64,000 nt of DNA, from positions 1,612,001-1,676,000 of the forward strand of contig NZ_LR594671.1 of assembly GCF_901827185.1 (NCBI RefSeq). The letters run 5' to 3'. Positions within the stretch are counted from its first letter, which is position 1. Each line of letters opens with the position of its first letter. Made by a program: the position numbers and the translations under genes. This document shows positions 24,623 to 32,848 of the stretch, piece after piece. This DNA is from Variovorax sp. PBL-E5 (GTDB taxonomy: Bacteria > Pseudomonadota > Gammaproteobacteria > Burkholderiales > Burkholderiaceae_C). The notes beneath the pieces are model-generated. The model worked only from the letters and a program-made list of their open reading frames with translations. It made no database searches and was not told where the DNA came from.

Positions 24623-25762
24623 TCAGAACACGCGTTCGGGATGCAGCTGCTCGTAGGCGTGCGCCAGTTCGGGGTCGCGCTTCTGCACATCGGCATGGTC
24701 CACACGGCCGCTGCGCGTGACGTAGTCGTAGGCGAAGGAGATGGGGTCGAGCTGCATCTTGGGGCCGAGGTTCTCGTACCACTCGGTGCTCTTGATGGCG
24801 GCCGTCTGCAGCGCGTCGGAGCCCGGCTGGCGGATGCGAACGAACTCTTCCAGCATCGCCGGTACGTCGTTGCCGCATGTCTTGCAGGCATCGAAGAGCG
24901 CGATCGAATCCTGCATCGCGAGCCGCGTACCGGAGCCGACCGAAGGATGGCCGGTGCGCAGCGCATCGCCGATGAGCACGATGTTGCGCCAGTGCCAATG
25001 GCGGTTCTTGACGATCGTGTAGCGGAACCAGTTCGACTTGTTGGACAGCAGCCTGTGGCCCTGCAGGTCGTCGGCGAACACCTGCTCGCACCAGGTCAGG
25101 CTCTGCACTTCGCTCATGCGGTCGAGGCCGGCGCGGCGGAAGGTGTCGGGGTCGACCTCGACCAGGAAGGTGCTGTGCGTGCGGCTGTAGCGGTAGGTGT
25201 GGGCGATCGCGAGGCCGTCCGCGTTCTGGCGGAAGATCAGCGACAGCGGATCGAAGAGCCGCGTCGTGCCGTACCACGCGAGCAGGTTGGGCCGCTCGTC
25301 GAGCGTGGGCTGGAAGTGCTCGGCGTAGCGGGTGCGGATGGCGCTGTGGGCGCCGTCGGCGGCGACGATCAGGTCGGCGTCGGCGAAGGCCGCGACATCG
25401 TTCAGGCGGTGCTCGAACTCGATCGGCACGCCGACCTGCCGGCAATGGGCATGCAGCGCCTTGAGCAGGTCGATGCGCGCCATGCGGTGGAAGGTGTTGT
25501 GCGCGAGTGTGACCTGCCGGCCCTGGTGCACGACCGCCATCTCGTCGAACACTTCCTGCTCGCGCGTCATCGATTGGTACAGCTCGGGCGCGAGGTCGCG
25601 CACGAAGGCGAGGGCCACGTCGGAGAACACCACGCCCCAGCCATAGGTGGCGCTTTCGGGATCGCGCTCGTAGACGCGCACGTCGTGCGCGGGGTCGTCG
25701 CGCTTCATCAGGTAGGCGTAGAACAGGCCTGCGGGGCCGCCGCCAATGATGCGTATCTTCAT
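24623..25762 (-). CDS. FAD-dependent aryl-CoA monooxygenase (salicylyl-CoA 5-hydroxylase/SdgC-like)
   Basis: A 379-residue group A flavin monooxygenase. The FAD-binding GxGxxG reads IIGGGPAGLFYAYLMKRDDPAHDVRVYERD. Next comes TYGWGVVFSD, typical of salicylyl-CoA and 2-aminobenzoyl-CoA hydroxylases. The DG motif is LIVAADGAHSAIRTRY, and the GD motif is VLIGDALRTGHPSVGSGTRLAMQDSIALFDA. These relatives act on the CoA ester, which matches the ligase encoded next. It is the first gene of the operon, divergent from a flavoprotein reductase gene. Exact aromatic substrate unknown. Confidence 0.88.
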   Translation of the reverse strand: MKIRIIGGGPAGLFYAYLMKRDDPAHDVRVYERDPESATYGWGVVFSDVALAFVRDLAPELYQSMTREQEVFDEMAVVHQGRQVTLAHNTFHRMARIDLLKALHAHCRQVGVPIEFEHRLNDVAAFADADLIVAADGAHSAIRTRYAEHFQPTLDERPNLLAWYGTTRLFDPLSLIFRQNADGLAIAHTYRYSRTHSTFLVEVDPDTFRRAGLDRMSEVQSLTWCEQVFADDLQGHRLLSNKSNWFRYTIVKNRHWHWRNIVLIGDALRTGHPSVGSGTRLAMQDSIALFDACKTCGNDVPAMLEEFVRIRQPGSDALQTAAIKSTEWYENLGPKMQLDPISFAYDYVTRSGRVDHADVQKRDPELAHAYEQLHPERVF

Positions 25763-25780
25763 CTGGATGTCTCCGTCCTT

Positions 25781-25798
25781 GCACGACCGCTGCCGTGC
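25781..25798. promoter_or_regulatory. Short inverted repeat in the divergent monooxygenase/reductase promoter region
   Basis: GCACG-N8-CGTGC lies in the 129-bp gap between divergent 25762 and 25892, 19 bp from the monooxygenase start. Possible operator; no adjacent regulator gene is seen. Confidence 0.3.
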
Positions 25799-25891
25799 GC
25801 AACGTACATCCTAAGGGCACACGGACGGGCCTGTGCCGCCGTCTGCACGACAATCTCCCGCGTCAGCAGAAAGCACCAGAGCAAAGGCATC

Positions 25892-27118
25892 ATGAGCAAC
25901 TCGAACATCGTCATCATCGGCGGCGGCCACGCGGCGGCGCAGCTGTGCGCCGGCCTCGTGGGCGCAGGACAGGGCGCGCGCGTGCACCTGGTCTGCGAGG
26001 AAAGCCACCTCCCCTACCACCGGCCGCCGCTTTCCAAGACCTTCCTGAAGATGCCCGACGAGGCGCTGCAGCCGCATCGTGCCGAGGCGTGGTACGGCGA
26101 ATCCGGCATCACGATGCACCAGGGCGATCCGGCGGTGGCTATCGATCGCGAGGCGCGCACGGTCACGCTGCGTTCCGGCGCGGTGATCGGATGGGAGCGG
26201 CTGGTGCTGGCGACCGGCACCCGGGCACGCCGGCTGTCGGCGTTGGCAGGACTGGACAACGTGGCGCTGCTGCGCGCCGCCGATGAGGCCGCTCAATTGC
26301 GAACGATGCTTGCTGCGGCGCAGCAGGTCACGGTGCTCGGCGGCGGCTTCATCGGGCTCGAGGTGGCGGCCACGGCGCTCGGTCTCGGTAAGGCAGTGAC
26401 CGTGCTGGAAAGCGCGCCCCGATTGCTGAGCCGGGCCGTGTCGCCGACTTTGTCGGAACATGTGCTGGCGACGCATCGCGCGGCCGGCATGGATGTCCGG
26501 ATCGGCGTGCAGACGGGAGCGCTGCAGTGCGAGGGCACGCGGCTCGTCACCATCGAGGTGGACGGCCAGCCGAAGCCGGTCGACCTGCTGCTGCTCGGCA
26601 TCGGCGCGGTGCCCGAGACGACGCTGGCCCAGGCCGCCGGGCTCGAATGCGCCGACGGCATCGTAGTCGATGCCTACATGCAGACCAGCGACGAGGCGGT
26701 GCTGGCCATCGGCGATTGCACGCGCTTCCCCGATCGGCGCGCCGGCGCGGCGCTGCGGCTGGAGTCGGTGCAGAACGCCAACGACCAGGCGCGCACGGCG
26801 GTCGCGACGCTCACCGGCGCCCCGCGACCGCACGATGCGGTGCCGTGGTTCTGGTCCGACCAGGGCAGCCTGCGCCTGCAGATGGCGGGACTGGTGCCTG
26901 CGCCGGGCACGCCGGGCGCGATCATGGTGCGTCGGCCCGGTGCCAGTGCGGCATCGTTCTCGCTGCTGCACTACGTCGAGGGCCAGCTGCACTGCGTCGA
27001 ATCGGTCAATGCGCCCGTCGATCACATGATGAGCCGCAAGCTGCTCGAAGCGGGGCGCAGTCCCGACCCGGCGGTCGCGGTCGATCCGGCCGTGCCGCTG
27101 AAGACGCACCTCGCGTAG
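25892..27118 (+). CDS. NAD(P)H:ferredoxin reductase-like FAD oxidoreductase
   Basis: This 408-residue flavoprotein resembles the reductase subunit of Rieske dioxygenases and P450 systems (BphA4, putidaredoxin reductase). It has an N-terminal FAD loop IVIIGGGHAAAQLCAGL, the YHRPPLSKTFL segment, LVLATGTRARRL, an NAD-binding loop VTVLGGGFIGLEVAATA, and EAVLAIGDCTRFP near the C-terminal FAD site. It probably feeds electrons from NAD(P)H to a ferredoxin encoded elsewhere. Divergent from the monooxygenase operon, so possibly co-regulated. The ATG at 25892 follows AGAGCAAAGGC. Confidence 0.9.
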   Translation: MSNSNIVIIGGGHAAAQLCAGLVGAGQGARVHLVCEESHLPYHRPPLSKTFLKMPDEALQPHRAEAWYGESGITMHQGDPAVAIDREARTVTLRSGAVIGWERLVLATGTRARRLSALAGLDNVALLRAADEAAQLRTMLAAAQQVTVLGGGFIGLEVAATALGLGKAVTVLESAPRLLSRAVSPTLSEHVLATHRAAGMDVRIGVQTGALQCEGTRLVTIEVDGQPKPVDLLLLGIGAVPETTLAQAAGLECADGIVVDAYMQTSDEAVLAIGDCTRFPDRRAGAALRLESVQNANDQARTAVATLTGAPRPHDAVPWFWSDQGSLRLQMAGLVPAPGTPGAIMVRRPGASAASFSLLHYVEGQLHCVESVNAPVDHMMSRKLLEAGRSPDPAVAVDPAVPLKTHLA

Positions 27119-27124
27119 CGACGG

Positions 27125-27343
27125 CTAACCGGTGACGCCGTCGTGATGCGGCGCGAGGCTCCTGCGGATCTCGGCGTCCATCACCCGCGTGCCCGCGGCG
27201 AGCGCGGCCTCGTAGGTGTCGGAGCCGTACTCCGCGGTCTTCAACACCTTGCGCGGCGTGCCGCTGGTGTCGGTTTCGAGCAGCGTCCAGACAAAGGAGC
27301 CGGGCACCTGTTCGTCGATGGTGAGCTTGATCGGATTTTTCAT
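27125..27343 (-). CDS. Small hypothetical protein, 72 residues
   Basis: MKNPIKLTIDEQVPGSFVWTLLETDTSG then AAGTRVMDAEIRRSLAP. Soluble, no cysteine, no signal peptide. The pattern (basic start, a WTLLE strand, then a short helix) is that of small proteins with an acidic single domain; no function is recognised. It lies tail-to-tail with the reductase gene, with six bases between the stops. Confidence 0.6.
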   Translation of the reverse strand: MKNPIKLTIDEQVPGSFVWTLLETDTSGTPRKVLKTAEYGSDTYEAALAAGTRVMDAEIRRSLAPHHDGVTG

Positions 27344-27400
27344 GGCTCCATGGTGAACGCCGGCGCGGCGATTTTCTGTAGGCCGATGCCGACGTGAAGG

Positions 27401-28861
27401 TCAGCCGCTTCGCGCAGCCCCGGCCTCGCGGCCGGCCCCTTCCGATTCGCCCGCGTACGCACCGGCACGCAGCAGCGCTGCGCCCAGCAGCGCCGCGGCT
27501 GCTGCGAAGAGGGCGCCGACGATGAAGGCCAGCTGGTAGCCGCCGACGAGCGCCGCCGGCACGCCCGCGCCCGCTGCGCGCAGTGCTTCGGTGCGCGCCT
27601 CCGCCAGGCTCGCGAGCACCGCCAGGCCGAGCGCGCCGCCCATCATGAAGGCGGTGTTGACCACGCCCGATGCCAGGCCCGATTCGCTCGGCGCGACATC
27701 GCTCATCGCCACCAGCAGCAAGGGATTGAGCGCGATGCCGGCACCGAGCCCGAGCAGCAGCATGCCGGGCAGCACGTGGCGCGCGAAGCTGCCGTCGACC
27801 GGCGCGCCGGCGAACAGTGCGAGGCCCGCCGCGGCCAGCAGCAAGCCGACCGACAAGGGCCGCCGATGGCCGAAGCGCATCACCAGCTTCGCCGACCCGC
27901 CGAGCGAGAAGGCCGCCATGATGAGGTTGGCCGGCAGGAAGGCCAGCCCGACCTGCAACGGGCTGTAGCCCAGCACCACTTGCAGGTAGAGCGCGGAAAT
28001 GAAGAACCACGCGAACATCGCCGCCGACCACAGCACACCGATTGCATTGGCCGTCGTGAGATTGCGCAAGCGGAACAGGCCGAGCGGCATCAGCGGATGG
28101 CGCACGCGCGCCTCGATGACGAGAAAGAGCATGAAGAGCAGCACCGCGGCACCGAGCATCGCCAGCGTGGGCCCCGATGCCCAGCCGGCCTGGTTGCCGT
28201 TGACGATCGCATAGACCGCCAGCATCAGCGCGGCCGTCACGGTGACGGCACCGCCGACGTCGAGGCGCTCGCCGGAAGCCTGGCCGCGTGCCGCCGGCAG
28301 CAGCGTCAGGCAGAGCGCGTAGACCGCGATGCCGATCGGCAGGTTGACCAGAAAGATCCAGTGCCAGCTGAGCGCATGCGTGAGCAGGCCGCCGAGCAGC
28401 ACGCCCACGCTGCCGCCGCCGGCGCACACGAAACCGTAGACGCCCATCGCCTTGGCGCGTTCGCCCGGCTCGGTGAAGAGATTCATGATCAGCGAGAGCG
28501 CGACGGCCGAGACCACCGCGCCGCCGAGTCCTTGGATGGCCCGCGCGGTCACCAGCCAGCCCTGCGAATTCGACAGGCCGCAGCCCAGCGAAGCCGCCGT
28601 GAAGAGCGTGATGCCGAGCAGGAACAGCCGGCGGTGACCGTACAGATCGCCGAGCCGGCCGCCGAGCAGCAGGAAGCCGCCGAAGGTCAGCATGTAGGCA
28701 TTCACCACCCAGACCAGCGAGCTTTCGGAGAAGCCGAGGTCTTGCCGGATCGAGGGCAGCGCGACGTTCACGATCGTGGTGTCGAGCACGATCATCAGCA
28801 CGCCGAGGCAAAGAACGAGAAGTGCCAGCCAGCGCCGGCGGCTGTCCATGGAATGGGTCAT
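27401..28861 (-). CDS. MFS drug-efflux transporter, DHA2 (14-segment) family
   Basis: This 486-residue integral membrane proton-driven multidrug exporter resembles EmrB/QacA. It has the motif-C-like and DHA2 marks: LDTTIVNVALPSIRQDLGFSESSLVWVVNAYMLTFGGFLLLGGRLGDLYGHRRLF, then IQGLGGAVVSAVALSLIMNLFTEPGERAKAMGVYG and LLGGLLTHALSWHWIFLVNLPIG. The start at 28861 (MTHSMDSRRRW) is preferred, because upstream in-frame codons cross a likely operator. A 25-bp inverted repeat lies just upstream. No membrane-fusion partner is adjacent. Confidence 0.9.
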   Translation of the reverse strand: MTHSMDSRRRWLALLVLCLGVLMIVLDTTIVNVALPSIRQDLGFSESSLVWVVNAYMLTFGGFLLLGGRLGDLYGHRRLFLLGITLFTAASLGCGLSNSQGWLVTARAIQGLGGAVVSAVALSLIMNLFTEPGERAKAMGVYGFVCAGGGSVGVLLGGLLTHALSWHWIFLVNLPIGIAVYALCLTLLPAARGQASGERLDVGGAVTVTAALMLAVYAIVNGNQAGWASGPTLAMLGAAVLLFMLFLVIEARVRHPLMPLGLFRLRNLTTANAIGVLWSAAMFAWFFISALYLQVVLGYSPLQVGLAFLPANLIMAAFSLGGSAKLVMRFGHRRPLSVGLLLAAAGLALFAGAPVDGSFARHVLPGMLLLGLGAGIALNPLLLVAMSDVAPSESGLASGVVNTAFMMGGALGLAVLASLAEARTEALRAAGAGVPAALVGGYQLAFIVGALFAAAAALLGAALLRAGAYAGESEGAGREAGAARSG

Positions 28862-28877
28862 CGCGAATTCGGTTCCC

Positions 28878-28902
28878 GGTTTGTGTACACCATCCACAAA
28901 CC
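28878..28902. promoter_or_regulatory. Inverted repeat GGTTTGTG-N9-CACAAACC upstream of the MFS gene
   Basis: A perfect 8-bp inverted repeat with a 9-bp spacer, 17 bases before the MFS ATG. Size and place fit a TetR- or MarR-type operator for a drug pump. No regulator is encoded next to it. Confidence 0.6.
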
Positions 28903-28995
28903 ATAGCAGAGGCAATGGACGGCGTCCACATCTGCGTCTTCGAGAACCTGCGCGCCGCCGCACGCCGGCGACGTGCAGCGGCGCGGCGGAGACGA

Positions 28996-29304
28996 TCAGT
29001 AACGGTAGGGGTTGTCCGGACGGCGATCGAAGCGGTTGGGCACGCCGTCGCCGTCGCGGTCCCGGTCGTAGCGATTGCGCACGCCGTCGCCATCGCGGTC
29101 CCAGCGGCCGCGCCGTTCATCCCAGCGTCGCTCATGGTGGCCGCGCCATTGCACGGGCGGCGCAACGTAGGCCGGCGCCACGATGTAGCCGCGCTGCGGC
29201 GGTGGCGGCGGATAGAAAGCGCCGGGGTGTGCCTGGGCCGGCACGGTGAATGCGGCCAATGACAGCAGAGCTGCTGCGCCGGCGGCAAAACCAAGTTTTC
29301 TCAT
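28996..29304 (-). CDS. Small exported protein with Asp/Arg-rich DxDGD repeats
   Basis: A 102-residue protein with a clear signal peptide (MRKLGFAAGAAALLSLAAFTVPAQA-HPG), then a proline run (YPPPPPQRGYIV), and a tail with two D-R-D-x-DGD units: DRDGDGVRNRYD and DRDGDGVPNRFD. These match the thrombospondin type-3 calcium-loop pattern (DxDxDGxxD), so periplasmic metal binding is possible. The start at 29304 follows AAGGAGTCGCC. No clear function. Confidence 0.7.
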   Translation of the reverse strand: MRKLGFAAGAAALLSLAAFTVPAQAHPGAFYPPPPPQRGYIVAPAYVAPPVQWRGHHERRWDERRGRWDRDGDGVRNRYDRDRDGDGVPNRFDRRPDNPYRY

Positions 29305-29393
29305 GGCGACTCCTTGGGAGTGGAAGGAGCCTCGATGTTGCGCGCGGCGTGTCAAGCTGACGTAAGGCTGACGCGAAGTCTTGTAGTCATTTG

Positions 29394-29416
29394 TTTGTGC
29401 CAGTCGCTGGCGCAAA
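29394..29416. promoter_or_regulatory. Inverted repeat between two divergent small genes
   Basis: TTTGTGCCAG-TCG-CTGGCGCAAA (one mismatch) lies 20 bp before the 65-residue membrane protein gene and 90 bp from the divergent exported-protein gene. Candidate operator for either gene. Confidence 0.4.
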
Positions 29417-29435
29417 GTTATTTTGAGTAGTTAAA

Positions 29436-29633
29436 ATGTATTACATGAATACGGATCGCGACAATTTCCAAGAGTGGGCTCGAGACAAACCGGACACCTC
29501 GTTCGCGGCACTCCACCGGGCCGATGGGATCGACGCGCAAAAGGCGCCCGTCGTCAAATGGGGGCGGCTCGCCATTTTTGCCGTCCTCGGCGTGGCGCTT
29601 GTCCTTGCCTTCAAGCTGCTGGCCGGCCTGTGA
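29436..29633 (+). CDS. Small single-pass membrane protein, 65 residues
   Basis: An acidic N-terminal half (NTDRDNFQEWARDKPDTSFAALHRADGIDAQ) is followed by one hydrophobic helix (LAIFAVLGVALVLAFKLLAGL) at the C-terminus, so it is probably anchored with the N-terminus in the cytoplasm. A second ATG at 29445 is equally possible as start. No family recognised. It reads toward the Mrp operon end, tail-to-tail with mnhG, 33 bp apart. Confidence 0.6.
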   Translation: MYYMNTDRDNFQEWARDKPDTSFAALHRADGIDAQKAPVVKWGRLAIFAVLGVALVLAFKLLAGL

Positions 29634-29666
29634 AGGCCCGCTGAAATCGACCCCTTCCGCGTCGGC

Positions 29667-30011
29667 TCAGGCCGGCGGAACATCGCCACCCTTCTGCCGC
29701 TCGCGAAAGAGCGCCGCGCGCATCAGGAAGATGGTGGTGACAGGTGCCGTGAGCGCGATGAAGAGCGCGATGAGTGCCGCATGCAGGAACAGACTGAGGC
29801 CCTGCACCGAAAAATAGACGATGGTGGCCAGTGTCATGCACCACACGCCGAGCGTGGCACCGAGCGTCGGTGCGTGGATGCGACGGAAGAAGGTGGGCAG
29901 CCGCACCAGGCCGAAGGAACCGATGGCTGCGAATGCAGCGCCGAGCACGGCGAACACCGCCGTCAGGATCTCGGCCCACAGCGGCAGCGGGCCGCCGATG
30001 AAGTCGTTCAT
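29667..30011 (-). CDS. mnhG: Mrp Na+/H+ antiporter subunit G
   Basis: The 114-residue small membrane subunit has three hydrophobic segments and the family mark AIGSFGLVRLPTFFRRIHAPTLGATLGVWC. It completes the Mrp antiporter, a seven-subunit-type complex related to complex I that exchanges Na+ or K+ for H+ and supports pH and salt tolerance. Last gene of the operon, 16 bp after mnhF. Confidence 0.95.
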   Translation of the reverse strand: MNDFIGGPLPLWAEILTAVFAVLGAAFAAIGSFGLVRLPTFFRRIHAPTLGATLGVWCMTLATIVYFSVQGLSLFLHAALIALFIALTAPVTTIFLMRAALFRERQKGGDVPPA

Positions 30012-30027
30012 GGCAGCGCCTCCGTCG

Positions 30028-30306
30028 TCATTCGATCACCTCGCCACGCAGCAGAAACTTCGCCAGCGCGGTCGAGCCCACGAAGCCGAACAGCGCGATC
30101 AGCATCGCCGCCTCGAAGTACACGTTGCTCGCGTAGACGATGCCGAGCACCAGCATCATCAGCATGCCGTTGACGTAGAGGCAGTCGAGTGCCATCACGC
30201 GGTCCTGCGCGGTGGGGCCGACGAGCAGGCGCGCGAGCGCACACAGCATCGCCACGGCGAGCAGCAGCAGCGCGAGCTTGAGGGCCCAGAACAGAATCGG
30301 CGTCAT
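30028..30306 (-). CDS. mnhF: Mrp Na+/H+ antiporter subunit F
   Basis: A 92-residue, three-segment membrane subunit containing LARLLVGPTAQDRVMALDCLYVNGMLMMLVLGI, the standard MrpF text. The ATG at 30306 overlaps the stop of mnhE by four bases. The conserved Asp in QDRVMALD is in the segment thought to take part in ion transfer. Confidence 0.95.
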   Translation of the reverse strand: MTPILFWALKLALLLLAVAMLCALARLLVGPTAQDRVMALDCLYVNGMLMMLVLGIVYASNVYFEAAMLIALFGFVGSTALAKFLLRGEVIE

Positions 30307-30794
30307 GATTCGAAGATCTCCATCAGCGGCCCTTCGTAGCGTTCCTTGACCATGTCGATGAAGGCCTGCACATCGTCCAGATCGAAGACATGGATCAGCA
30401 GCATCGAGCGGTCGAAGGCGATCTCGGCCCATGCGGTGCCGGGTGTGAGGCACAGAATCATTGCGAGCACCGCCAACCCGTTGGGATCGCGCAGCACCAG
30501 CGGCACCCGGACGAAACGAGGCGCCATGTCGGCGCTGCGCCGAGTGAGCAGCAGGCGCGCAACCGTCAGCGCCGAGCGCACCAGATCGATCGCGATCACG
30601 CCCGCGAGCCGCAGCGCGACGCCGGGCCGGCGCATCCGCACGGTGGCTGGCCGCAGGCCTTGCGTCAGTACGGGGACCACAAGCGCAAGAATGGCGGCGA
30701 GCAGCAGCGTGGCCGGATGGAGCGACTGGTTCAGCAAAACCCACACGACGAAGAGCGCCAGCGAAAGCGGCGGCGACGGAAGCCAGCGTTTCAT
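30303..30794 (-). CDS. mnhE: Mrp Na+/H+ antiporter subunit E
   Basis: The 163-residue subunit has two N-terminal membrane helices (SLALFVVWVLLNQSLHPATLLLAAILALVVPVL) and the soluble MrpE domain, with LCLTPGTAWAEI near the middle. Start 30794 overlaps the mnhD stop by one base. Confidence 0.93.
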   Translation of the reverse strand: MKRWLPSPPLSLALFVVWVLLNQSLHPATLLLAAILALVVPVLTQGLRPATVRMRRPGVALRLAGVIAIDLVRSALTVARLLLTRRSADMAPRFVRVPLVLRDPNGLAVLAMILCLTPGTAWAEIAFDRSMLLIHVFDLDDVQAFIDMVKERYEGPLMEIFES

Positions 30795-32497
30795 CACCGG
30801 GTAGCTCCGGGATGGGTCGCACGGCTCGGCACCTGCCGGGCGCCGAGCACGGCCTGGCGATAGGCGTCCGGCGAGTACAGGCTCTCGGCCGTCGCTGCGG
30901 TGTGCTGCATCACGGGGCCGGCCGCCAGCGTCAATGCGAGGCAGGTCGCCAGCAAGGCGGCCACCGGCAGCACCTCGAGCGCGCGCAGCGCAGGAATCGT
31001 CGCATGCGCCTGGGTCCAGAAATGACGGATGCCGGTGCGGCTCAGCGCGATCAGCGAGAAAAATCCCGACACGATCAGAAGCGCCATGAAGGTCCAGCCG
31101 GCCGGCGAGACGCGGCCGGCATCGAGCAGTCCCGAGAGCATCGCGAACTTGCCGATGAAGCCCGACAGCGGCGGCAACCCCGTCAGCAGCAGCGTGCAGC
31201 CGACGAAGCTGAGGCCGAGGAAGGCCACGCCCGCCGGGATCGCGCGGCCGTAGAGCGCCTGTGCATCGTCGTCGAGGTTCACGTCGGTCATCGACTGCAG
31301 GTCCTCGGCGAGGAAGGGTGCGCGGCCCGCTGCCTCGTGCGGCGCGATGCTCACGCCGGCATTGCGCCAGCGCTCGATCATGTCGATCAGCAGGAAGAAG
31401 GCGCTCACCGCGAGTGTCGATGTCAGCAGGTAATAGAGCGCTCCCGCCCAGACCGCCGGCTGGCCGAGTCCGATCGCCGCCAGCAGCGTGCCGGCCGACA
31501 CCAGCACGCTGTAGCCCGCGAGATTCGACAGCCGCTGCGTGCCGACGATGCCGAGCGCGCCAACGAACAGGGTGGCCAGTCCGATCGCGATCAGGACCTC
31601 TTGTCCGAACTGGGCCGAGACGCCCGTGTCGGGCGCGAACAGCAGCGTCCACAGCCGCAGCACCGTGTAGACGCCGAGCTTGGTCAGCAGCGCGAACACC
31701 GCGCCCACCGGCGACACGGCGGCGCTGTAGGCCGGCACGAGCCAGAAGTTGAGCGGCCACGCGCCGGCCTTGGCGAAGAAGGCCGTCGCGAGGATGGCGG
31801 CGGCCGCGTGCACCAGGCCGCGGTCGGCCGGCCCGAGTTGCGCGATGCGCAGGCCCAGGTCGGCCATGTTCAGCGTGCCGGTCACGCCATAGAGCAGCGC
31901 CGCGCCGACCAGGAAGAGCGAAGAGGCGGCCAGATTGATCGCCACGTAGTGCAGACCGGCCTGCACGCGCAGCCGTCCCGAGCCGTGCAGCAGCAATCCG
32001 TACGAGGCGGCCAGCATCACCTCGAAGAAGACGAAGAGGTTGAACAGATCGCCTGTCAGGAACGCACCGTTGAGCCCCATGAGCTGCAACTGCAGCAGCG
32101 GATGGAAGTGCACGCCCGCGCGGTCCCAGCGCGAGGTGGAGTAGATCGAGGCGGCGAAGGCGACGACGCCGGTCAGCGCGACCATCATCGTGGACAGCGG
32201 GTCGGCCACCAGCACGATGCCGAAGGGCGCGCGCCAGTTGCCCGGCAGGTAGACGCCGATCGAGCCCGGGCCGCCGCCGGTCTCCGGCGCATTGACCCAG
32301 CGCAGCAGCGCGAGCGCGGCCAGCAGCCCGATCAGGCCCGAGATCACGCTCAGCGCCGACTTGATGCGGCGGCGCTCTTCGCCCAGCAGCAGCATCAGCG
32401 CCGCCGTCAGCATCGGCACCAGAATCGGCACGGCGACCAGATGCGGCATGCTGAATTCGAGCAGCCGGTCGAGCCAGGCGGACGGCGTGATCATCAT
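30794..32497 (-). CDS. mnhD: Mrp Na+/H+ antiporter subunit D (NuoM/N-like)
   Basis: The 567-residue, about 14-helix proton/cation translocating subunit is related to complex I NuoN/NuoM. Conserved blocks include GDLFNLFVFFEVMLAASYGLLLHG, the AKAGAWPLNFWLVPAYSAA lysine region, and PPLSGFIGKFAMLSGLLDAG. Start (two adjacent ATGs) overlaps mnhC by four bases. Confidence 0.95.
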   Translation of the reverse strand: MMITPSAWLDRLLEFSMPHLVAVPILVPMLTAALMLLLGEERRRIKSALSVISGLIGLLAALALLRWVNAPETGGGPGSIGVYLPGNWRAPFGIVLVADPLSTMMVALTGVVAFAASIYSTSRWDRAGVHFHPLLQLQLMGLNGAFLTGDLFNLFVFFEVMLAASYGLLLHGSGRLRVQAGLHYVAINLAASSLFLVGAALLYGVTGTLNMADLGLRIAQLGPADRGLVHAAAAILATAFFAKAGAWPLNFWLVPAYSAAVSPVGAVFALLTKLGVYTVLRLWTLLFAPDTGVSAQFGQEVLIAIGLATLFVGALGIVGTQRLSNLAGYSVLVSAGTLLAAIGLGQPAVWAGALYYLLTSTLAVSAFFLLIDMIERWRNAGVSIAPHEAAGRAPFLAEDLQSMTDVNLDDDAQALYGRAIPAGVAFLGLSFVGCTLLLTGLPPLSGFIGKFAMLSGLLDAGRVSPAGWTFMALLIVSGFFSLIALSRTGIRHFWTQAHATIPALRALEVLPVAALLATCLALTLAAGPVMQHTAATAESLYSPDAYRQAVLGARQVPSRATHPGATR

Positions 32498-32847
32498 CCG
32501 CGGCGCTCCGAACGTTCCTCGCCATCGACATGGTCGGTGCCGGTCAGGCCGCGCGAGGCCAGCAGCACGACGAGGAACAGCGCCGTCATCGCGAAGCCGA
32601 TCACGATCGCGGTGAGCACCAGCGCCTGCGGCATCGGATCGGCCGTGTTGGCCAGCGTCGCGGCGAAGCCCGGCAGCAGCACCGGCTCGCTGTCGACCTT
32701 GAGCCGGCCCATGCTGAAGATGAAGAGATTGACCGCGTAAGAGATCAGCGTGAGACCCATGATCACCTGGAAGGTGCGCGGGCGCAGCAGCAGGTAGACG
32801 CCCGAGCCGGTGACGATGCCGACGGCGATGGCGAGCACGATTTCCAT
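32494..32847 (-). CDS. mnhC: Mrp Na+/H+ antiporter subunit C (NuoK-like)
   Basis: The 117-residue, three-helix subunit is related to NuoK. Family text includes GSGVYLLLRPRTFQVIMGLTLISYAVNLFIFSMGRL and DPMPQALVLTAIVIGFAMTALFLVV, with the conserved DPxPQALVLTAIVI block. It lies one base after the mnhA stop. Confidence 0.95.
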   Translation of the reverse strand: MEIVLAIAVGIVTGSGVYLLLRPRTFQVIMGLTLISYAVNLFIFSMGRLKVDSEPVLLPGFAATLANTADPMPQALVLTAIVIGFAMTALFLVVLLASRGLTGTDHVDGEERSERRG

Positions 32848-32848
32848 C

